A stretch of DNA of 64,000 nucleotides from Blautia sp. OF03-15BH (lineage in GTDB: Bacteria; Bacillota; Clostridia; Lachnospirales; Lachnospiraceae): assembly GCF_003463065.1 (NCBI RefSeq), contig NZ_QSCM01000006.1, positions 124,001-188,000 on the forward strand, in the 5' to 3' direction. Shown one piece after another: positions 39,707 to 48,696 of this stretch. The notes under the pieces were generated by a model. The model was not told the DNA's origin, made no database searches, and was given only the letters and a program-made list of their open reading frames with translations. How positions within the stretch are numbered: the stretch's first letter is position 1; each line of letters starts with the position of its first letter. The translations under genes were made by a program, and so were the position numbers.

Positions 39707-41335
39707 TCAGCGGATAACCGTTTTCTTCGCTGCGCTCCATGTGGAGTAGTAAGTTTTTTTGCTTACCGTTTTATATGCACGCATACGAACCGTATAGGTC
39801 TTTCCTTTTTTCAGGTTCTTGATTACAGATTTGACAGCAGCTTTGTTTTTTACCCGGATGGTTTTGGAAGAACTGCCGATGGTATATCGGATCTCATAGC
39901 TGGTTACTTTCGGATTCTTTTTCCATTTCAGAGTGATGGCTCTGGAACGGCTGGTGCAGCTGGTGATGGCAGGAGCAGTCAGCCGGATGGTCTTCAGAGT
40001 CGTTCCGGTTCCTACGCTGCTTCCTTTATAGGCTTTTACCATGTAGGTGTACTGGGTTCCGTTGACGAGGCTCTTTTTATCCACATAGGAAACGGTGCTG
40101 CCTTTTTTGATCGTAGCGATCTTCTGCCAGGTCTTGCTGGTGCCGGTCTTGCGGTAGATGTAGTAACCGCCTGCCCGGTTTACCTTGTTCCAGGTGACTT
40201 TGATCCCACCGGCGGTGTTGGATACACTTTTCAGTTTGGTTTTGGCAAGGGTGACTTTGTTCGGAGTCGCCGGAGACACTGGGGAGGAAGATGTTTTAAT
40301 AGCAGCAGATCTTAAGGCATCATTTCCATAGGAAGCGATGTTGATCCTTTCCCATTCTGCCGTTGTTCCCTTGTAAATGACGGATCTCAGTCCGGAACAA
40401 TTCTCAAATGCACAGGTATCAATTCCTCTTATAGTATTTGGGAGGGTAATTGTTTCCAGATAGTAACATTCTTCAAATGCACTCTGCGGAATGGTGATCA
40501 TGCTGGAAGGGATTTCAATGGTTTTGATGGCTGTTCCTTTAAAACAGTTCGTGCCCATGATGCGAAGATTGTTCGGAAGTTTTACATCCTGCAGGAAAGA
40601 ACAGTCGCGGAAAGCACAGTCGCCAAGCTGAATAAGATTGACTGGGAAATTTACGGTTGTCAGACTGTGGCATCCATCAAATGCAAAATTTCCAATACGG
40701 GTAAGTGTACTTGGGAAACTTACATTTGTTAAACTTACAAGGTCATTAAAGACAAATTCATCTATGGATGTGATTCCTTCCTCTATGATAATGCTTTTGA
40801 TGCTGCTTTCATAGTCTCTCCAGGGCAGGTTATCTGTTGGAATGCTGCCGGAACCGGATATCCTGAGTTCCTGCGTGGCACCGTCATAAGACCATTTCAA
40901 ACCGGCTCCGAAAGTGCCGGAGATCGAATTTACATGGAAATAACAGGTTCCGCCTTCATTATTGGAGGTATAATATTTTACAGTATAGGTACCAAAATCA
41001 CGAGGAGTATGTCTGTCGAAAATCGTCCAGTTTAAGGTCGGAGCAGTCATGTCTGAAAGATATCCGGAATTGTGAGATATTCTGGTTCCTCTTGGTCCAT
41101 AAACATCACAATAGTATTGGGATAAGAAATCTTTTGTGTTATTGCTGAGAAAACGTTTCACTGTCAGAGGGATCTGAATCTCTTCATTTGCATCGAAAAC
41201 GCTGTCCGGAAATGACGGATCAATGGAGATCAGTCCCTGGTAATAATAGGTTCTTGCACTTACTGACAACGATGCTCCGCATACAGCCAAAAGAAGCAGA
41301 CAGGTTGTCAGGATCATTTTTAATGTCTTTTTCAT
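39707..41335 (-). CDS. Secreted BspA-type leucine-rich repeat protein with FnIII domains
   Basis: A 542-residue protein: signal peptide (residues 1-27, ending VSA), an Ig-like region (about 30-150), five or so LRR_5 (BspA/TpLRR) repeats between about 170 and 325 (IKSIIIEEGITSIDEFVF, LTNVSFPSTLTRIGNFAF, LTTVNFPVNLIQLGDCAF type), and two FnIII domains at the C-terminus (about 355-445 and 450-540) ending KKTYYSTWSAAKKTVIR. Such proteins are exported and often take part in binding host or other surfaces; no anchor motif is seen. GAAAGGGGA lies before the ATG. Its FnIII repeats resemble the relic at 31189. Confidence 0.82.
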   Translation of the reverse strand: MKKTLKMILTTCLLLLAVCGASLSVSARTYYYQGLISIDPSFPDSVFDANEEIQIPLTVKRFLSNNTKDFLSQYYCDVYGPRGTRISHNSGYLSDMTAPTLNWTIFDRHTPRDFGTYTVKYYTSNNEGGTCYFHVNSISGTFGAGLKWSYDGATQELRISGSGSIPTDNLPWRDYESSIKSIIIEEGITSIDEFVFNDLVSLTNVSFPSTLTRIGNFAFDGCHSLTTVNFPVNLIQLGDCAFRDCSFLQDVKLPNNLRIMGTNCFKGTAIKTIEIPSSMITIPQSAFEECYYLETITLPNTIRGIDTCAFENCSGLRSVIYKGTTAEWERINIASYGNDALRSAAIKTSSSPVSPATPNKVTLAKTKLKSVSNTAGGIKVTWNKVNRAGGYYIYRKTGTSKTWQKIATIKKGSTVSYVDKKSLVNGTQYTYMVKAYKGSSVGTGTTLKTIRLTAPAITSCTSRSRAITLKWKKNPKVTSYEIRYTIGSSSKTIRVKNKAAVKSVIKNLKKGKTYTVRMRAYKTVSKKTYYSTWSAAKKTVIR

Positions 41336-41349
41336 ATGGTTCCCCTTTC

Positions 41350-41378
41350 ATTATAAAGTAATGTTTGCCGGTAAACAA
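41350..41378 (-). promoter_or_regulatory. Promoter of the LRR protein gene
   Basis: On the minus strand TTGTTT (41378-41373), 17-bp spacer, TATAAT (41355-41350), about 15 bp before the ATG at 41335. The short distance means a very short leader. Confidence 0.55.
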
Positions 41379-41573
41379 AAGCATTTTTGCAAAGCCCCGA
41401 TAAAAACACCTCTCTTTCTGTTTTTTGCTATAAAGATAACGGTTCAGATCCCATCTCGATTCTGTTTCGCTTCCTTTTGATGGGATTCTCACCATCGTTC
41501 ACGCAGGCAAGGATGCTTCACACGTTCAACAGAAAATCTGCCTGGTTCTGAATCATTACCAATCAGTGTGTTT
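41379..41573. other. Gap between the LRR gene and the HTH gene
   Basis: It holds one inverted repeat, GATCCCATC with GATGGGATT (41457-41489), without a U-run. No gene is recognisable; a minus-strand reading frame here is out of frame with the LRR gene and has no family features. Confidence 0.35.
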
Positions 41574-41999
41574 TCAGAATAAAATTTCCTCATCTTCATC
41601 GAAAAGTTTGTCATTGATCTCAAACAGAGGCAGTCCGTGCAGCAGGCCGTAGTAAATGATGGCATCCCGCTTCAGCTTCGGATAGAGCTGAGCCATGCCG
41701 CAGAGCTTCAGCAGCTCCTGGGTTTCTTCGACACTGGCATCCAGACCGAAGCAGAGACACAGCAGACGGTTTCTGGAGGGGTTCCGCCGGCCGGCGAAGA
41801 TCTGATGCAGATAGATCTCGCTCATGCCTGCCTGTTTTGCAAGAGAAGCCTTTGAAATATTTTTCCGCTCAAAGAGCCGGTTTAACAATTCCGCTACATT
41901 TGGATTTACAAACTGTTTCTGATTCTGTGAAAGAAACTGGTTCAAGTCCGGTGCATTCATCAATTCCTGCTGTAAATTGTCTGTATTCTTCTTTTCCAT
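41574..41999 (-). CDS. XRE-type helix-turn-helix protein
   Basis: A 141-residue protein: an N-terminal helical part, then a helix-turn-helix (about 36-95, LNRLFERKNISKASLAKQAG and MSEIYLHQIFAGRRNPSRNR) and a C-terminal acidic tail DEDEEILF. It is divergent from the small protein kinase at 42125 and is likely to regulate it. The intergenic region holds two GTATAC sites that could be its operators. Confidence 0.8.
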   Translation of the reverse strand: MEKKNTDNLQQELMNAPDLNQFLSQNQKQFVNPNVAELLNRLFERKNISKASLAKQAGMSEIYLHQIFAGRRNPSRNRLLCLCFGLDASVEETQELLKLCGMAQLYPKLKRDAIIYYGLLHGLPLFEINDKLFDEDEEILF

Positions 42000-42011
42000 A
42001 TTCGCACCTTT

Positions 42012-42070
42012 ACAATAATTGTTGGTTAAGTTACAATAGTCTAAATAGTATACTCAAATTTTAGTATACA
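42012..42070. promoter_or_regulatory. Palindromes between the HTH and kinase genes
   Basis: ACAAT-A-ATTGT at 42012-42022 and two AGTATAC copies at 42047 and 42063, 16 bp apart. Operator role is inferred from the divergent regulator. Confidence 0.4.
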
Positions 42071-42124
42071 AAAAAAGCTTCTGAAAAACAATATGCACGC
42101 CGCATAGTGATGAGGATAAAAAGT

Positions 42125-42829
42125 ATGGATCTTTACGATAGCCTTCTGGCAGCGATCGGTAATGAATTTGATATTATGACACAGATCAAAAAAAGTGCAC
42201 GAGGCGAAGTTTTGCTTGTGCGCCATAAGGAAAACGGCACCCGTTATATATTCAGACATTTTGAAGGAAGCAGTGAAGTCTATAAGAAGCTTCTTGGAAT
42301 TTCCGCACGGAATCTGCCGCATATCATGGAAGTTGGGGAAAAAAACGGCAGGACAGTCCTGTTGGAGGAATACATACAGGGAGATACGCTCAGTGAGGTT
42401 CTGAAGGGAGGGCTTCTGAGTACTGCAGAGGCGAAAAAGATCGCCAGACAGCTGTGTTCCGCATTGTGGATCCTTCATTCCATGGGGATCGTACATCGGG
42501 ATGTGAAACCGGATAATGTCATCCTGCGAGGGAAAGAAGTGGTATTGATCGACTTTGATGCATCCAGGATCTATAAAAATGCCGTTCAGGAGGACACCCG
42601 GGTCCTTGGAACCACCGGTTTTGCAGCACCGGAGCAGTACGGCCTCTCCCAGTCGGACGGACGCGCAGATATTTATGCGCTTGGTGTCCTGATCAATGTT
42701 ATGCTGACGGGAGAACATCCGTCCAGAAAGCTCGCCGGCGGCAGAATGGGCAGGATCGTGCAGCGTTGTACGATGGTAAATCCGGAAAAAAGATACAAAA
42801 ATATCCTTCATCTGATGGAGGCATTATAA
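42125..42829 (+). CDS. Small Ser/Thr protein kinase with altered VAIK and DFG motifs
   Basis: A 234-residue single-domain kinase. HRDVKPDN (catalytic loop), AAPEQYG and DIYALGVLINVMLTGEHP are clear. Two departures: the usual VAIK lysine strand reads YIFRHF (Arg instead of Lys), and DFG reads DFDAS. The glycine loop is also weak (ARGEVLLV). It may be a low-activity or specialised kinase; members of this small group in Firmicutes share such changes, as far as I recall. There is no membrane segment. ATG 42125 is preceded by AGG at 10 bp; earlier GTG/ATG codons at 42107-42110 are possible. It is cotranscribed with the zinc-ribbon protein 13 bp downstream. Confidence 0.8.
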   Translation: MDLYDSLLAAIGNEFDIMTQIKKSARGEVLLVRHKENGTRYIFRHFEGSSEVYKKLLGISARNLPHIMEVGEKNGRTVLLEEYIQGDTLSEVLKGGLLSTAEAKKIARQLCSALWILHSMGIVHRDVKPDNVILRGKEVVLIDFDASRIYKNAVQEDTRVLGTTGFAAPEQYGLSQSDGRADIYALGVLINVMLTGEHPSRKLAGGRMGRIVQRCTMVNPEKRYKNILHLMEAL

Positions 42830-42842
42830 CAGGAGGAAACAA

Positions 42843-44090
42843 ATGAGTAAGAAGTGTGTGAAATGTGGACATCCGCTTCCTGAGGATGCGTCTTTTTGCC
42901 CCTGCTGTACGGCAGTTCAGGCAGAAAAACAGGAGATCCAGACACCGAGACGGTGGAAAAAGAAGGCTTTGGTAGCTGCCGTAGTTCTGCTGATCCTGGC
43001 AGGAGCAGGAGCTGTTTTTTCTATGTATCACAGACCGGTGGCTTATGAGGCGAATGCCCAGATCGTTTATCCGGATAAGGATCATTCCTACAAGCTTCTG
43101 GTGACTTATTCGGAGTCAGATGGCATGGCTGGTCAGGCCCAGGGAGATCGGACGGATCTGCTGGCGGATGGTCTGGACAGTGCCCTTCCCTGTCAGCTCT
43201 ATGTTTTAAATGAAGAAACAGGGGAAGTGGCCTGGGAAGAATTTGCGGAAAAAGTGAAATCCTGCGAGGTAGAGACCGTGCCACAGGAAAACTCAAAGAA
43301 ACTCGAATACATGGAACCGGCTCACGACGAGAACTTTCCGAATGCAGCCTATGTTTCGAATCTTCATTTTATGGCTGATACCGGAAGCAATGACATCTTC
43401 TGGAAGCTGACGATGGAAAACGGCGATACCATTTCTCTGAAAACCCGGCTTACGATCGAAAAGCAGGAGGTGGTTACTTACCGTCCGGAAGATACGCCCA
43501 TGGAGACTACCGAGGAGCTGAATACCCTGCTGGCTTCCATTGAAAATGAGGTGTCTTCCGACACACCGGTTTATCTCTATCTTCCGGCAGTGACTTACGA
43601 TGGAGAGATTACATTTGGTGACCATGTTTGGCAGATTTTCGGAAGTATGGATGGAGATGCAGCTACTACTTTTAACGGAACCGTCCATGTAAATGGAAAG
43701 AACGGAAATTATGGGATCGTGTCCGGCATCCGTTTTGAGGGGAACTCCGGAACCGGATTGAATGCGAACTGCTTTGTACTGCTTTCCGGATGCAGTTTCA
43801 GCGGCTGGGATATTGCAGCCATAGCCCAGGACGGGTCCTGGGTCAGTGCATCGGACTGCACTTTTACAGACAACGGGACGGCTCTGAAATTGAATACCAG
43901 CATTTCCTATGGCAGCTCGCCCGACTTTCTGAATAATACGTTTACCGGAAACGGAACTGCCGTCTGCATCGACCGCCTGCCGGGAAATGAGATCCTGAAC
44001 TTTGCCGGAAGTATTTTCTCAGGAAACGGAACGGATATTGAGAATAAGACGAAGCATACGGTGGATACAGCGAATGCTGTTTTTGAGTAA
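42843..44090 (+). CDS. Zinc-ribbon, single-pass membrane protein with right-handed beta-helix
   Basis: A 415-residue protein: a zinc ribbon at the N-terminus (CVKCGHPLPEDASFCPCC), a membrane helix (about 40-60), a beta-rich external part, and a C-terminal pectate-lyase-type beta-helix (about 255-405; repeated phrases such as GIVSGIRFEGNSGTGL, VSASDCTFTDNGTALKL and PDFLNNTFTGNGTAV). The ribbon would lie in the cytoplasm and the helix outside. It follows the kinase with a 13-bp gap and AGGAGG, so the two are likely partners. I cannot name the substrate; no polysaccharide-cleaving residues are evident. Confidence 0.72.
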   Translation: MSKKCVKCGHPLPEDASFCPCCTAVQAEKQEIQTPRRWKKKALVAAVVLLILAGAGAVFSMYHRPVAYEANAQIVYPDKDHSYKLLVTYSESDGMAGQAQGDRTDLLADGLDSALPCQLYVLNEETGEVAWEEFAEKVKSCEVETVPQENSKKLEYMEPAHDENFPNAAYVSNLHFMADTGSNDIFWKLTMENGDTISLKTRLTIEKQEVVTYRPEDTPMETTEELNTLLASIENEVSSDTPVYLYLPAVTYDGEITFGDHVWQIFGSMDGDAATTFNGTVHVNGKNGNYGIVSGIRFEGNSGTGLNANCFVLLSGCSFSGWDIAAIAQDGSWVSASDCTFTDNGTALKLNTSISYGSSPDFLNNTFTGNGTAVCIDRLPGNEILNFAGSIFSGNGTDIENKTKHTVDTANAVFE

Positions 44091-44205
44091 AAAAAGAAAA
44101 TCTATGCAGCCAGTTAATTGTTTTCCAGGTGGATTTGTTTACACTTGATATAGCAGTTCCGCTATAACAGGTTATTGTGCGGAACAAACAAAGGGGGAAA
44201 AAGAG

Positions 44206-45363
44206 ATGCAAAAGAGATCATGGAAACAGATGCTGGTATTACTTCTTGCCGTATGCCTGTTTTCTACCGTGTCACCGGAACTGGTGTCCAGTGCAGCCAG
44301 CACACAGAAGGTGCAGATCAGTGCCCGTAAAATGACATTGATCAAAGGTCAGAAAAAGACCTTAAAACTCAAGGGAAACAGAAAAAAAGTCAAATGGTCA
44401 TCCACAAAAAAAGCAGTTGCAGCCGTTTCTGCAAAAGGTGTTGTGACAGCCAGAAAAGCAGGTACCACGGTGATTAAAGCCAAAGTGGGAACGAAAACTT
44501 ATTCCTGTAAGGTTATCGTAGAAGCACCGAAGCTGAATAAAACCTCGATCACACTGAAAGAGGGAAGCAGCTGTCAGCTGAAAATGCTCGGTACTAGACA
44601 GAAGGTAAAATGGAGCAGTTCCGCCAAGTCGGTTGTAACCGTAAGTGCCACCGGAAAAGTGAAGGCAAAACAGGTGAAGAAAGACAGAAGCGCCAGAATT
44701 ACCGCTTCTGTCGGAGGAAAAAAATACAGCTGTAAGGTTCTCGTAAAAGATGTAAAAGCTGCGACACCGGAAACGGAGGCACCGAAACCGTCTCAGCCGG
44801 AGACCGAGGCGCCGAAGCCGTCCCAGCCGGAAACCGAAGCACCGAAGCCGTCCCAGCCGGAGCCGGAAGCACCGAAGCCGCAGGCAACAGGTTTTGCGAG
44901 ACTGAAGGATTATATCCTTACTTTCGGAAAAGAAAACACAGCCGGTAATTACTTTATTAATATGAAAAATCTGTATAAAGGAACCAATTATACTTATGGA
45001 ATCGTTTATAATCGGGTAGAAGATCAGCTTGAGTTTCTGTTTTTGACAGAATCCAGCAAGGACAAGAGCAGTATGACCATGTATGTCATGGAAAATCCTG
45101 TTTCTGCACCGACAAATTACCTTTTCCTTATGAAGAACCTGAGCGGTGGTTTTGAAGTAAAAGCAAATCTGAATCCGGCAACCTATGACGGAGAGAGCAA
45201 GATTGCTTTCCAGGTAGAAAAATCCGTTGGCGGAGCACCCTATCAGGCGATCAATGATCTGGCAAATGCAGCAGTACAGACAGGCTTCGCAGGCTGGTCC
45301 AAACTTCTGGATTATGCAGGAATCACATTTAAAGATCTTGGCTTTGTCGCATACACTGGCTGA
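44206..45363 (+). CDS. Secreted protein with two Big2-like Ig domains and a Pro-rich repeat linker
   Basis: A 385-residue protein: signal peptide (residues 1-30, ending VSSAAS), two bacterial Ig-like (Big2) domains (about 33-108 and 109-185, VKWSSTKKAVAAVSAKGVV and VKWSSSAKSVVTVSATGKV), a linker of three to four repeats of PSQPETEAPK (about 187-226), and a C-terminal domain of about 155 residues I do not recognise (FARLKDYILTFGKENTAG onward). AAAGGGGGAAAAAG precedes the ATG. Surface location is likely, but no anchor motif is seen. Confidence 0.75.
   Translation: MQKRSWKQMLVLLLAVCLFSTVSPELVSSAASTQKVQISARKMTLIKGQKKTLKLKGNRKKVKWSSTKKAVAAVSAKGVVTARKAGTTVIKAKVGTKTYSCKVIVEAPKLNKTSITLKEGSSCQLKMLGTRQKVKWSSSAKSVVTVSATGKVKAKQVKKDRSARITASVGGKKYSCKVLVKDVKAATPETEAPKPSQPETEAPKPSQPETEAPKPSQPEPEAPKPQATGFARLKDYILTFGKENTAGNYFINMKNLYKGTNYTYGIVYNRVEDQLEFLFLTESSKDKSSMTMYVMENPVSAPTNYLFLMKNLSGGFEVKANLNPATYDGESKIAFQVEKSVGGAPYQAINDLANAAVQTGFAGWSKLLDYAGITFKDLGFVAYTG
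44767..44882 (+). repeat. In-gene tandem repeat, 30-bp unit
   Basis: Nearly four copies of a 30-bp unit encoding PSQPETEAPK; the last carries EPE. A coding repeat that could change copy number by slippage. Confidence 0.85.
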
Positions 45364-45388
45364 GCAAATCTGCGGACTGTTGATATAA

Positions 45389-45427
45389 AAAACGAGGGGA
45401 CAGATGTTTCTGTCTCCTCGTTTTTTT
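45389..45427. terminator. Bidirectional terminator; probable original rubrerythrin terminator
   Basis: AACGAGG-GGACAGA and TCTGTC-TCCTCGTT form a long stem followed by TTTTTTT on the plus strand and TTTTTT on the minus strand. It lies immediately beyond the rubrerythrin 3' copy at 45458, which suggests it once ended that gene. Confidence 0.75.
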
Positions 45428-45457
45428 ACAATGATTATGAAACCAGCAGTTTTCTTA

Positions 45458-45536
45458 CTTTTGGATTAGCCGAAGTATCTCTTAAGCAGTCCAGCGAATG
45501 CTTTTCCGTGTCTAGCCTCATCTTTAGCCATTTCAT
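45458..45536 (-). repeat. Left attachment copy: displaced rubrerythrin 3' end
   Basis: Reads on the minus strand as EMAKDEARHGKAFAGLLKRY then F-G-stop, the C-terminus of rubrerythrin with one conservative change. The 29-bp stretch 45491-45519 is identical to 52445-52473. Confidence 0.9.
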
Positions 45537-45617
45537 AAGTCACTTCGCTTCGCTCGTGACTTCAAAACCTTTGTATTATAAAGGATTTCTTATCTTTTAT
45601 AAGAAACACAGGTGTCT

Positions 45618-45653
45618 CCAAAAGTAAAAGAAAAATCCTAAAAAATGTGTCCC
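45618..45653. repeat. Sub-terminal inverted repeat, left
   Basis: CCAAAAGTAAAAG to AAATGTGTCCC; its reverse complement closely matches 52252-52289 (GGGACACATTTTTTAAGG to TTACTTTTGG). Probably integrase arm sites. Confidence 0.6.
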
Positions 45654-45678
45654 CAGAACACAGGAAAGGGCGACAAAA

Positions 45679-46797
45679 ATGACAAAAACACAGGATTTAG
45701 GAATATCTCAATTACCAAACGGAAACTGGTGCTATCGTTTCACAAAAACAGTTGATGGGAAAAGAGTAAACCGCAAAGGCTCAAAAGATGAAGCGGGAAA
45801 CCCTTTGAAAACAAAGCGGGCAGCAGCACAGGCAAAAGCGATTGCAGAAATGCGTTTTGAAGCAAGTCTGAATCAGAAGCCAGAACACCGCATGACTTTT
45901 GGAGAGGTTTACATGGAATATTGCGAACAGGGGCGCAGCGGAAAAGCATATTCCACGATAAAGAAACAAAACAGCTTATGGAAAAATCATCTTGAAGAAA
46001 AATTCGGTTCACGCTATGTTGACAGCATTTCTGTTGCAGAAGTAAATGATTATCTTTCTTTTCTGTATTACACTGAGGGACGCGCTTATAAGTATGTAGA
46101 GGGATTTTTAAAAATGTTCTATCTGATATTCGGACAGGCGTATTCCCGCAATTATTTAGATGTAGATGTATATAACAAATTATGCGTAAACAAAGATGTT
46201 CGGATTCGTATGCCGAAAATGAAGATTGATGAAGATACCGAAATTGTAGCATTCAGCAAAGAAGAAACAGAACGTCTTGACACTTATTTTCAAGGCACAA
46301 ATGCAGAAACCGCTTATCTGTTGGGAAAGTGCTGCGGCTTGCGTATCAATGAGTGTTACGGCTTAAAATGGGAAAATGTTGATATTGAGAACGGCAGAAT
46401 AACTATAGACCGACAAATGCAGTATCAAGACGGCTTGATTAAACTTGTACCGCTGAAAACGCGCAACGCGCGGCGTGTAATCTATATGAGCCAGAAGTTA
46501 AAAGACTATTTTTTAAAACTTACGGCAGAAACAAAGGCGCATGAGGTTGATTTAAAAGCGCAGCTGGCGCAAAATTGCACTTATATTTATGACGTTGACG
46601 GTAACAAAATTTCATCTTTGGAATTAGTAAACAGTTTGCCAAACGGAAAAATACAGACTGTAAATTCTATGAAATATCACAGCCGAACAATCAAAACAGC
46701 ATTAAAAATAGATTTTAAATATCACTATTTACGCCACACATACGGCACGCGGCTTGCAGAGTTAAATCTTTTATCTGACATTTTCTATTATGAATGA
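45679..46797 (+). pseudogene. int: Tyrosine integrase, C-terminus missing
   Basis: A 372-residue frame: an N-terminal AP2-like arm-binding part (LPNGNWCYRFTKTVDGKRVN), a SAM-like core-binding domain (about 70-165), and a catalytic domain with GLRINECYGLKWENV (first catalytic Arg) and HYLRHTYGTRLAELN (His-x-x-Arg). After LAELN the expected LGH motif and the nucleophilic Tyr are absent; the frame runs into LLSDIFYYE, which is antisense to the 3' end of lysR. Intact relatives have another 40-50 residues. The gene was cut when the lysR segment was joined, near 46767. It cannot catalyse strand exchange as it stands. Confidence 0.85.
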
Positions 46798-47658
46798 CAT
46801 AAATTTATGTGCTGCATTACTCAGTCGTTCGTAGTCCTGATAAATGAAAGCAATACTCCACGTAATATCTTTATCATCGAATGGAATCATTACAAGATTT
46901 CCATAAACGCCTTTATCATACATCGGCTCAAGACTTAATGCGACTCCACGCCCCTTATTTACCAGACTGATCAGTTGATTTGCATCCGATGATTCAAAGG
47001 CGACCTTCGGTTCAAAATGATATTTTTTTGCATAATGCCACACCAGATTTTTGTAATACGATTTCTTGTCAAGCATTAGGAAATTCTCATTTTTCAGTTC
47101 TGAAAAATTCACCGATTGTTTTTTTGCCAGAGGATTATCTTTGTGCACAAAAAGATATAAGGGAAATGTTTTCACCAAAGTATATGGAATCTTTTCGCCA
47201 TGCCGATTCTCCGGAATTGCAAGAAGTCCTAAGCGTGTCACATTTTCCTCAATATATTTATCACAGTCTGCGTCAGACAATTCTAACATTTCAAGTGTTA
47301 TGTTTTTATATTTTTCCTGAAAATCAAACAACAGCTCTGGATCAATACATCGAAATATCAGTGGTGCACAACAGAATTGCAGCTTCACGGGCTGACGCTC
47401 GAAGTGTTCTGTAACTTCATCTAATACATGATGATACTGCGTTACCAGAGGACTAAACTTATTTAGAAGATACATTCCCTCTTTAGTAAGACTTATTCCT
47501 TTTACGGTTCTTTGGAATAGCTGACAGCCCAGTTCCTGTTCCATGCCTGCGATACATCTGCTCAATGCCTGCTGTGAAATATAAAGTGCTTCTGCCGCTT
47601 TGGACATAGATGTGTACTCACAGGTTTTTAAAAAATATTCGATATGCTTAAATTCCAT
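46771..47658 (-). CDS. LysR-family transcription regulator
   Basis: A 295-residue regulator: N-terminal winged HTH (MEFKHIEYFLKTCEYTSMSK, AAEALYISQQALSRCIAGME, residues 1-60) and a two-lobed effector domain (about 90-295). It is divergent from the SnoaL-like genes and probably controls them in response to a small ligand. I use the ATG at 47658 with AAAGGAAG upstream. Its end overlaps the truncated integrase by 27 bp, marking a junction. Confidence 0.92.
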   Translation of the reverse strand: MEFKHIEYFLKTCEYTSMSKAAEALYISQQALSRCIAGMEQELGCQLFQRTVKGISLTKEGMYLLNKFSPLVTQYHHVLDEVTEHFERQPVKLQFCCAPLIFRCIDPELLFDFQEKYKNITLEMLELSDADCDKYIEENVTRLGLLAIPENRHGEKIPYTLVKTFPLYLFVHKDNPLAKKQSVNFSELKNENFLMLDKKSYYKNLVWHYAKKYHFEPKVAFESSDANQLISLVNKGRGVALSLEPMYDKGVYGNLVMIPFDDKDITWSIAFIYQDYERLSNAAHKFMSFIIENVR

Positions 47659-47687
47659 CGCTATCACTTCCTTTCGTATATATCATA

Positions 47688-47706
47688 CTACAATTTCAAG
47701 TTGTAG
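47688..47706. promoter_or_regulatory. LysR-type binding site
   Basis: CTACAA, 7 bp, TTGTAG: a T-N11-A-type palindrome 30 bp before lysR and 130 bp before the first SnoaL-like gene. Confidence 0.6.
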
Positions 47707-47835
47707 CCCATACAAATTTTCAGCCATTTTTCAAATGTGCCGACTGCGTTATAGTATAGTCACAGCAAGGGAAACGAACGATGTAAGCTCATCATTCACC
47801 CAGGCAAACATTAGATCAGAAAGGGAGGTAACAAA

Positions 47836-48663
47836 ATGTCATTTCTGAAAAATCTTTTTAATCATACACACACATATAAGGAGAATATTAACATGACAAA
47901 CAAAGACAAAGCATTGGCACTCATTAACACATTTGCAACTGGTGATACAGATGCAGCAAAAAATTTACTGGCTGAAGGATATATTCAGCACAATCTGGCT
48001 TACGGTACAGGCAGAGATGCTTTTTTAGGCTCTGTAGCTTATCTCGCATCCACACCGGTAAAAACAACTGTCAACAACATTCGTGCATTTGAAGATGGTG
48101 ACAAAGTTTTCTTACAGACTGTTTATAATTTTGCAGGTGCTGGTGAGCAGGTAGCATTCGATATTTTCCGCTTTGACAGCAACGGAAAAATTGCTGAGCA
48201 TTGGGATAATCTTGCTGCAAAGGCTGAGCCAAATCCATCTGGTCGTACCCAGATTGATGGTACTATGGAAAAAGAACTTGTAAATGCAGAAGAAACACGC
48301 AAAATTGTCTCTGCGTTTGTAGGTGATGTTCTCCGTGGCGAGCATCCGGAAAAGCTGACCAGCTATTTTGATGGAGATACTTATATTCAGCACAACACAG
48401 GAATTGCTGATGGGCTTTCCGGACTCGGAGCAGCGCTTGAAGCTCTTGGCAAACAGGGTATTCAGATGATTTATGATCAAACTTATCAGGTACTTGCAGA
48501 CGGAAATTACGGTCTTGCAGTAAGTGAAGGCTCTTTTGGTGGTACTTATACAAGTTACTACGATCTTTTCCGAGTTGAAAACGGCAAAATCGTCGAGCAT
48601 TGGGATGTAATGGAAACTATCGCTGATGAATCTACATGGCAGAATCAGAACGGCAAATTTTAA
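47836..48663 (+). CDS. Cytosolic protein with two SnoaL/NTF2-like domains
   Basis: A 275-residue protein made of two related NTF2-like halves: the first contains YIQHNLAYGTGRDAF and IFRFDSNGKIAEHWDNLA, the second TYIQHNTGIADGLSGL and LFRVENGKIVEHWDVMET. Each has the QHN ... EHWD pattern of SnoaL-like polyketide-cyclase/isomerase-type domains, where these polar residues line the pocket. There are two good starts in frame: ATG 47836 after AAGGGAGG, adding FLKNLFNHTHTYKENIN, and ATG 47893 after AAGGAGAA (MTNKDKAL). No signal peptide, so it is cytoplasmic. The next gene is a lipoprotein paralogue. Small-molecule binding or turnover is likely; the ligand is unknown. Confidence 0.8.
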   Translation: MSFLKNLFNHTHTYKENINMTNKDKALALINTFATGDTDAAKNLLAEGYIQHNLAYGTGRDAFLGSVAYLASTPVKTTVNNIRAFEDGDKVFLQTVYNFAGAGEQVAFDIFRFDSNGKIAEHWDNLAAKAEPNPSGRTQIDGTMEKELVNAEETRKIVSAFVGDVLRGEHPEKLTSYFDGDTYIQHNTGIADGLSGLGAALEALGKQGIQMIYDQTYQVLADGNYGLAVSEGSFGGTYTSYYDLFRVENGKIVEHWDVMETIADESTWQNQNGKF

Positions 48664-48696
48664 AATACATTATAATATTTAAGGAGGACTCACACT

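Noticed and set aside
41220..41495. 91-codon minus frame before the LRR gene
   Set aside because: It overlaps the LRR signal peptide out of frame, has no recognisable domain, and the LRR gene has its own promoter and ribosome site inside it.
44767..44882. Regular 30-bp repeats that might suggest a CRISPR array
   Set aside because: They are contiguous, without spacers, in frame, and code for the PSQPETEAPK linker.
45458..45536. Rubrerythrin piece as a separate decayed paralogue
   Set aside because: The match stops precisely at the codons that are also the right-hand repeat, and integrase and recombinase genes lie inside the two copies. An attachment-site duplication explains it better.
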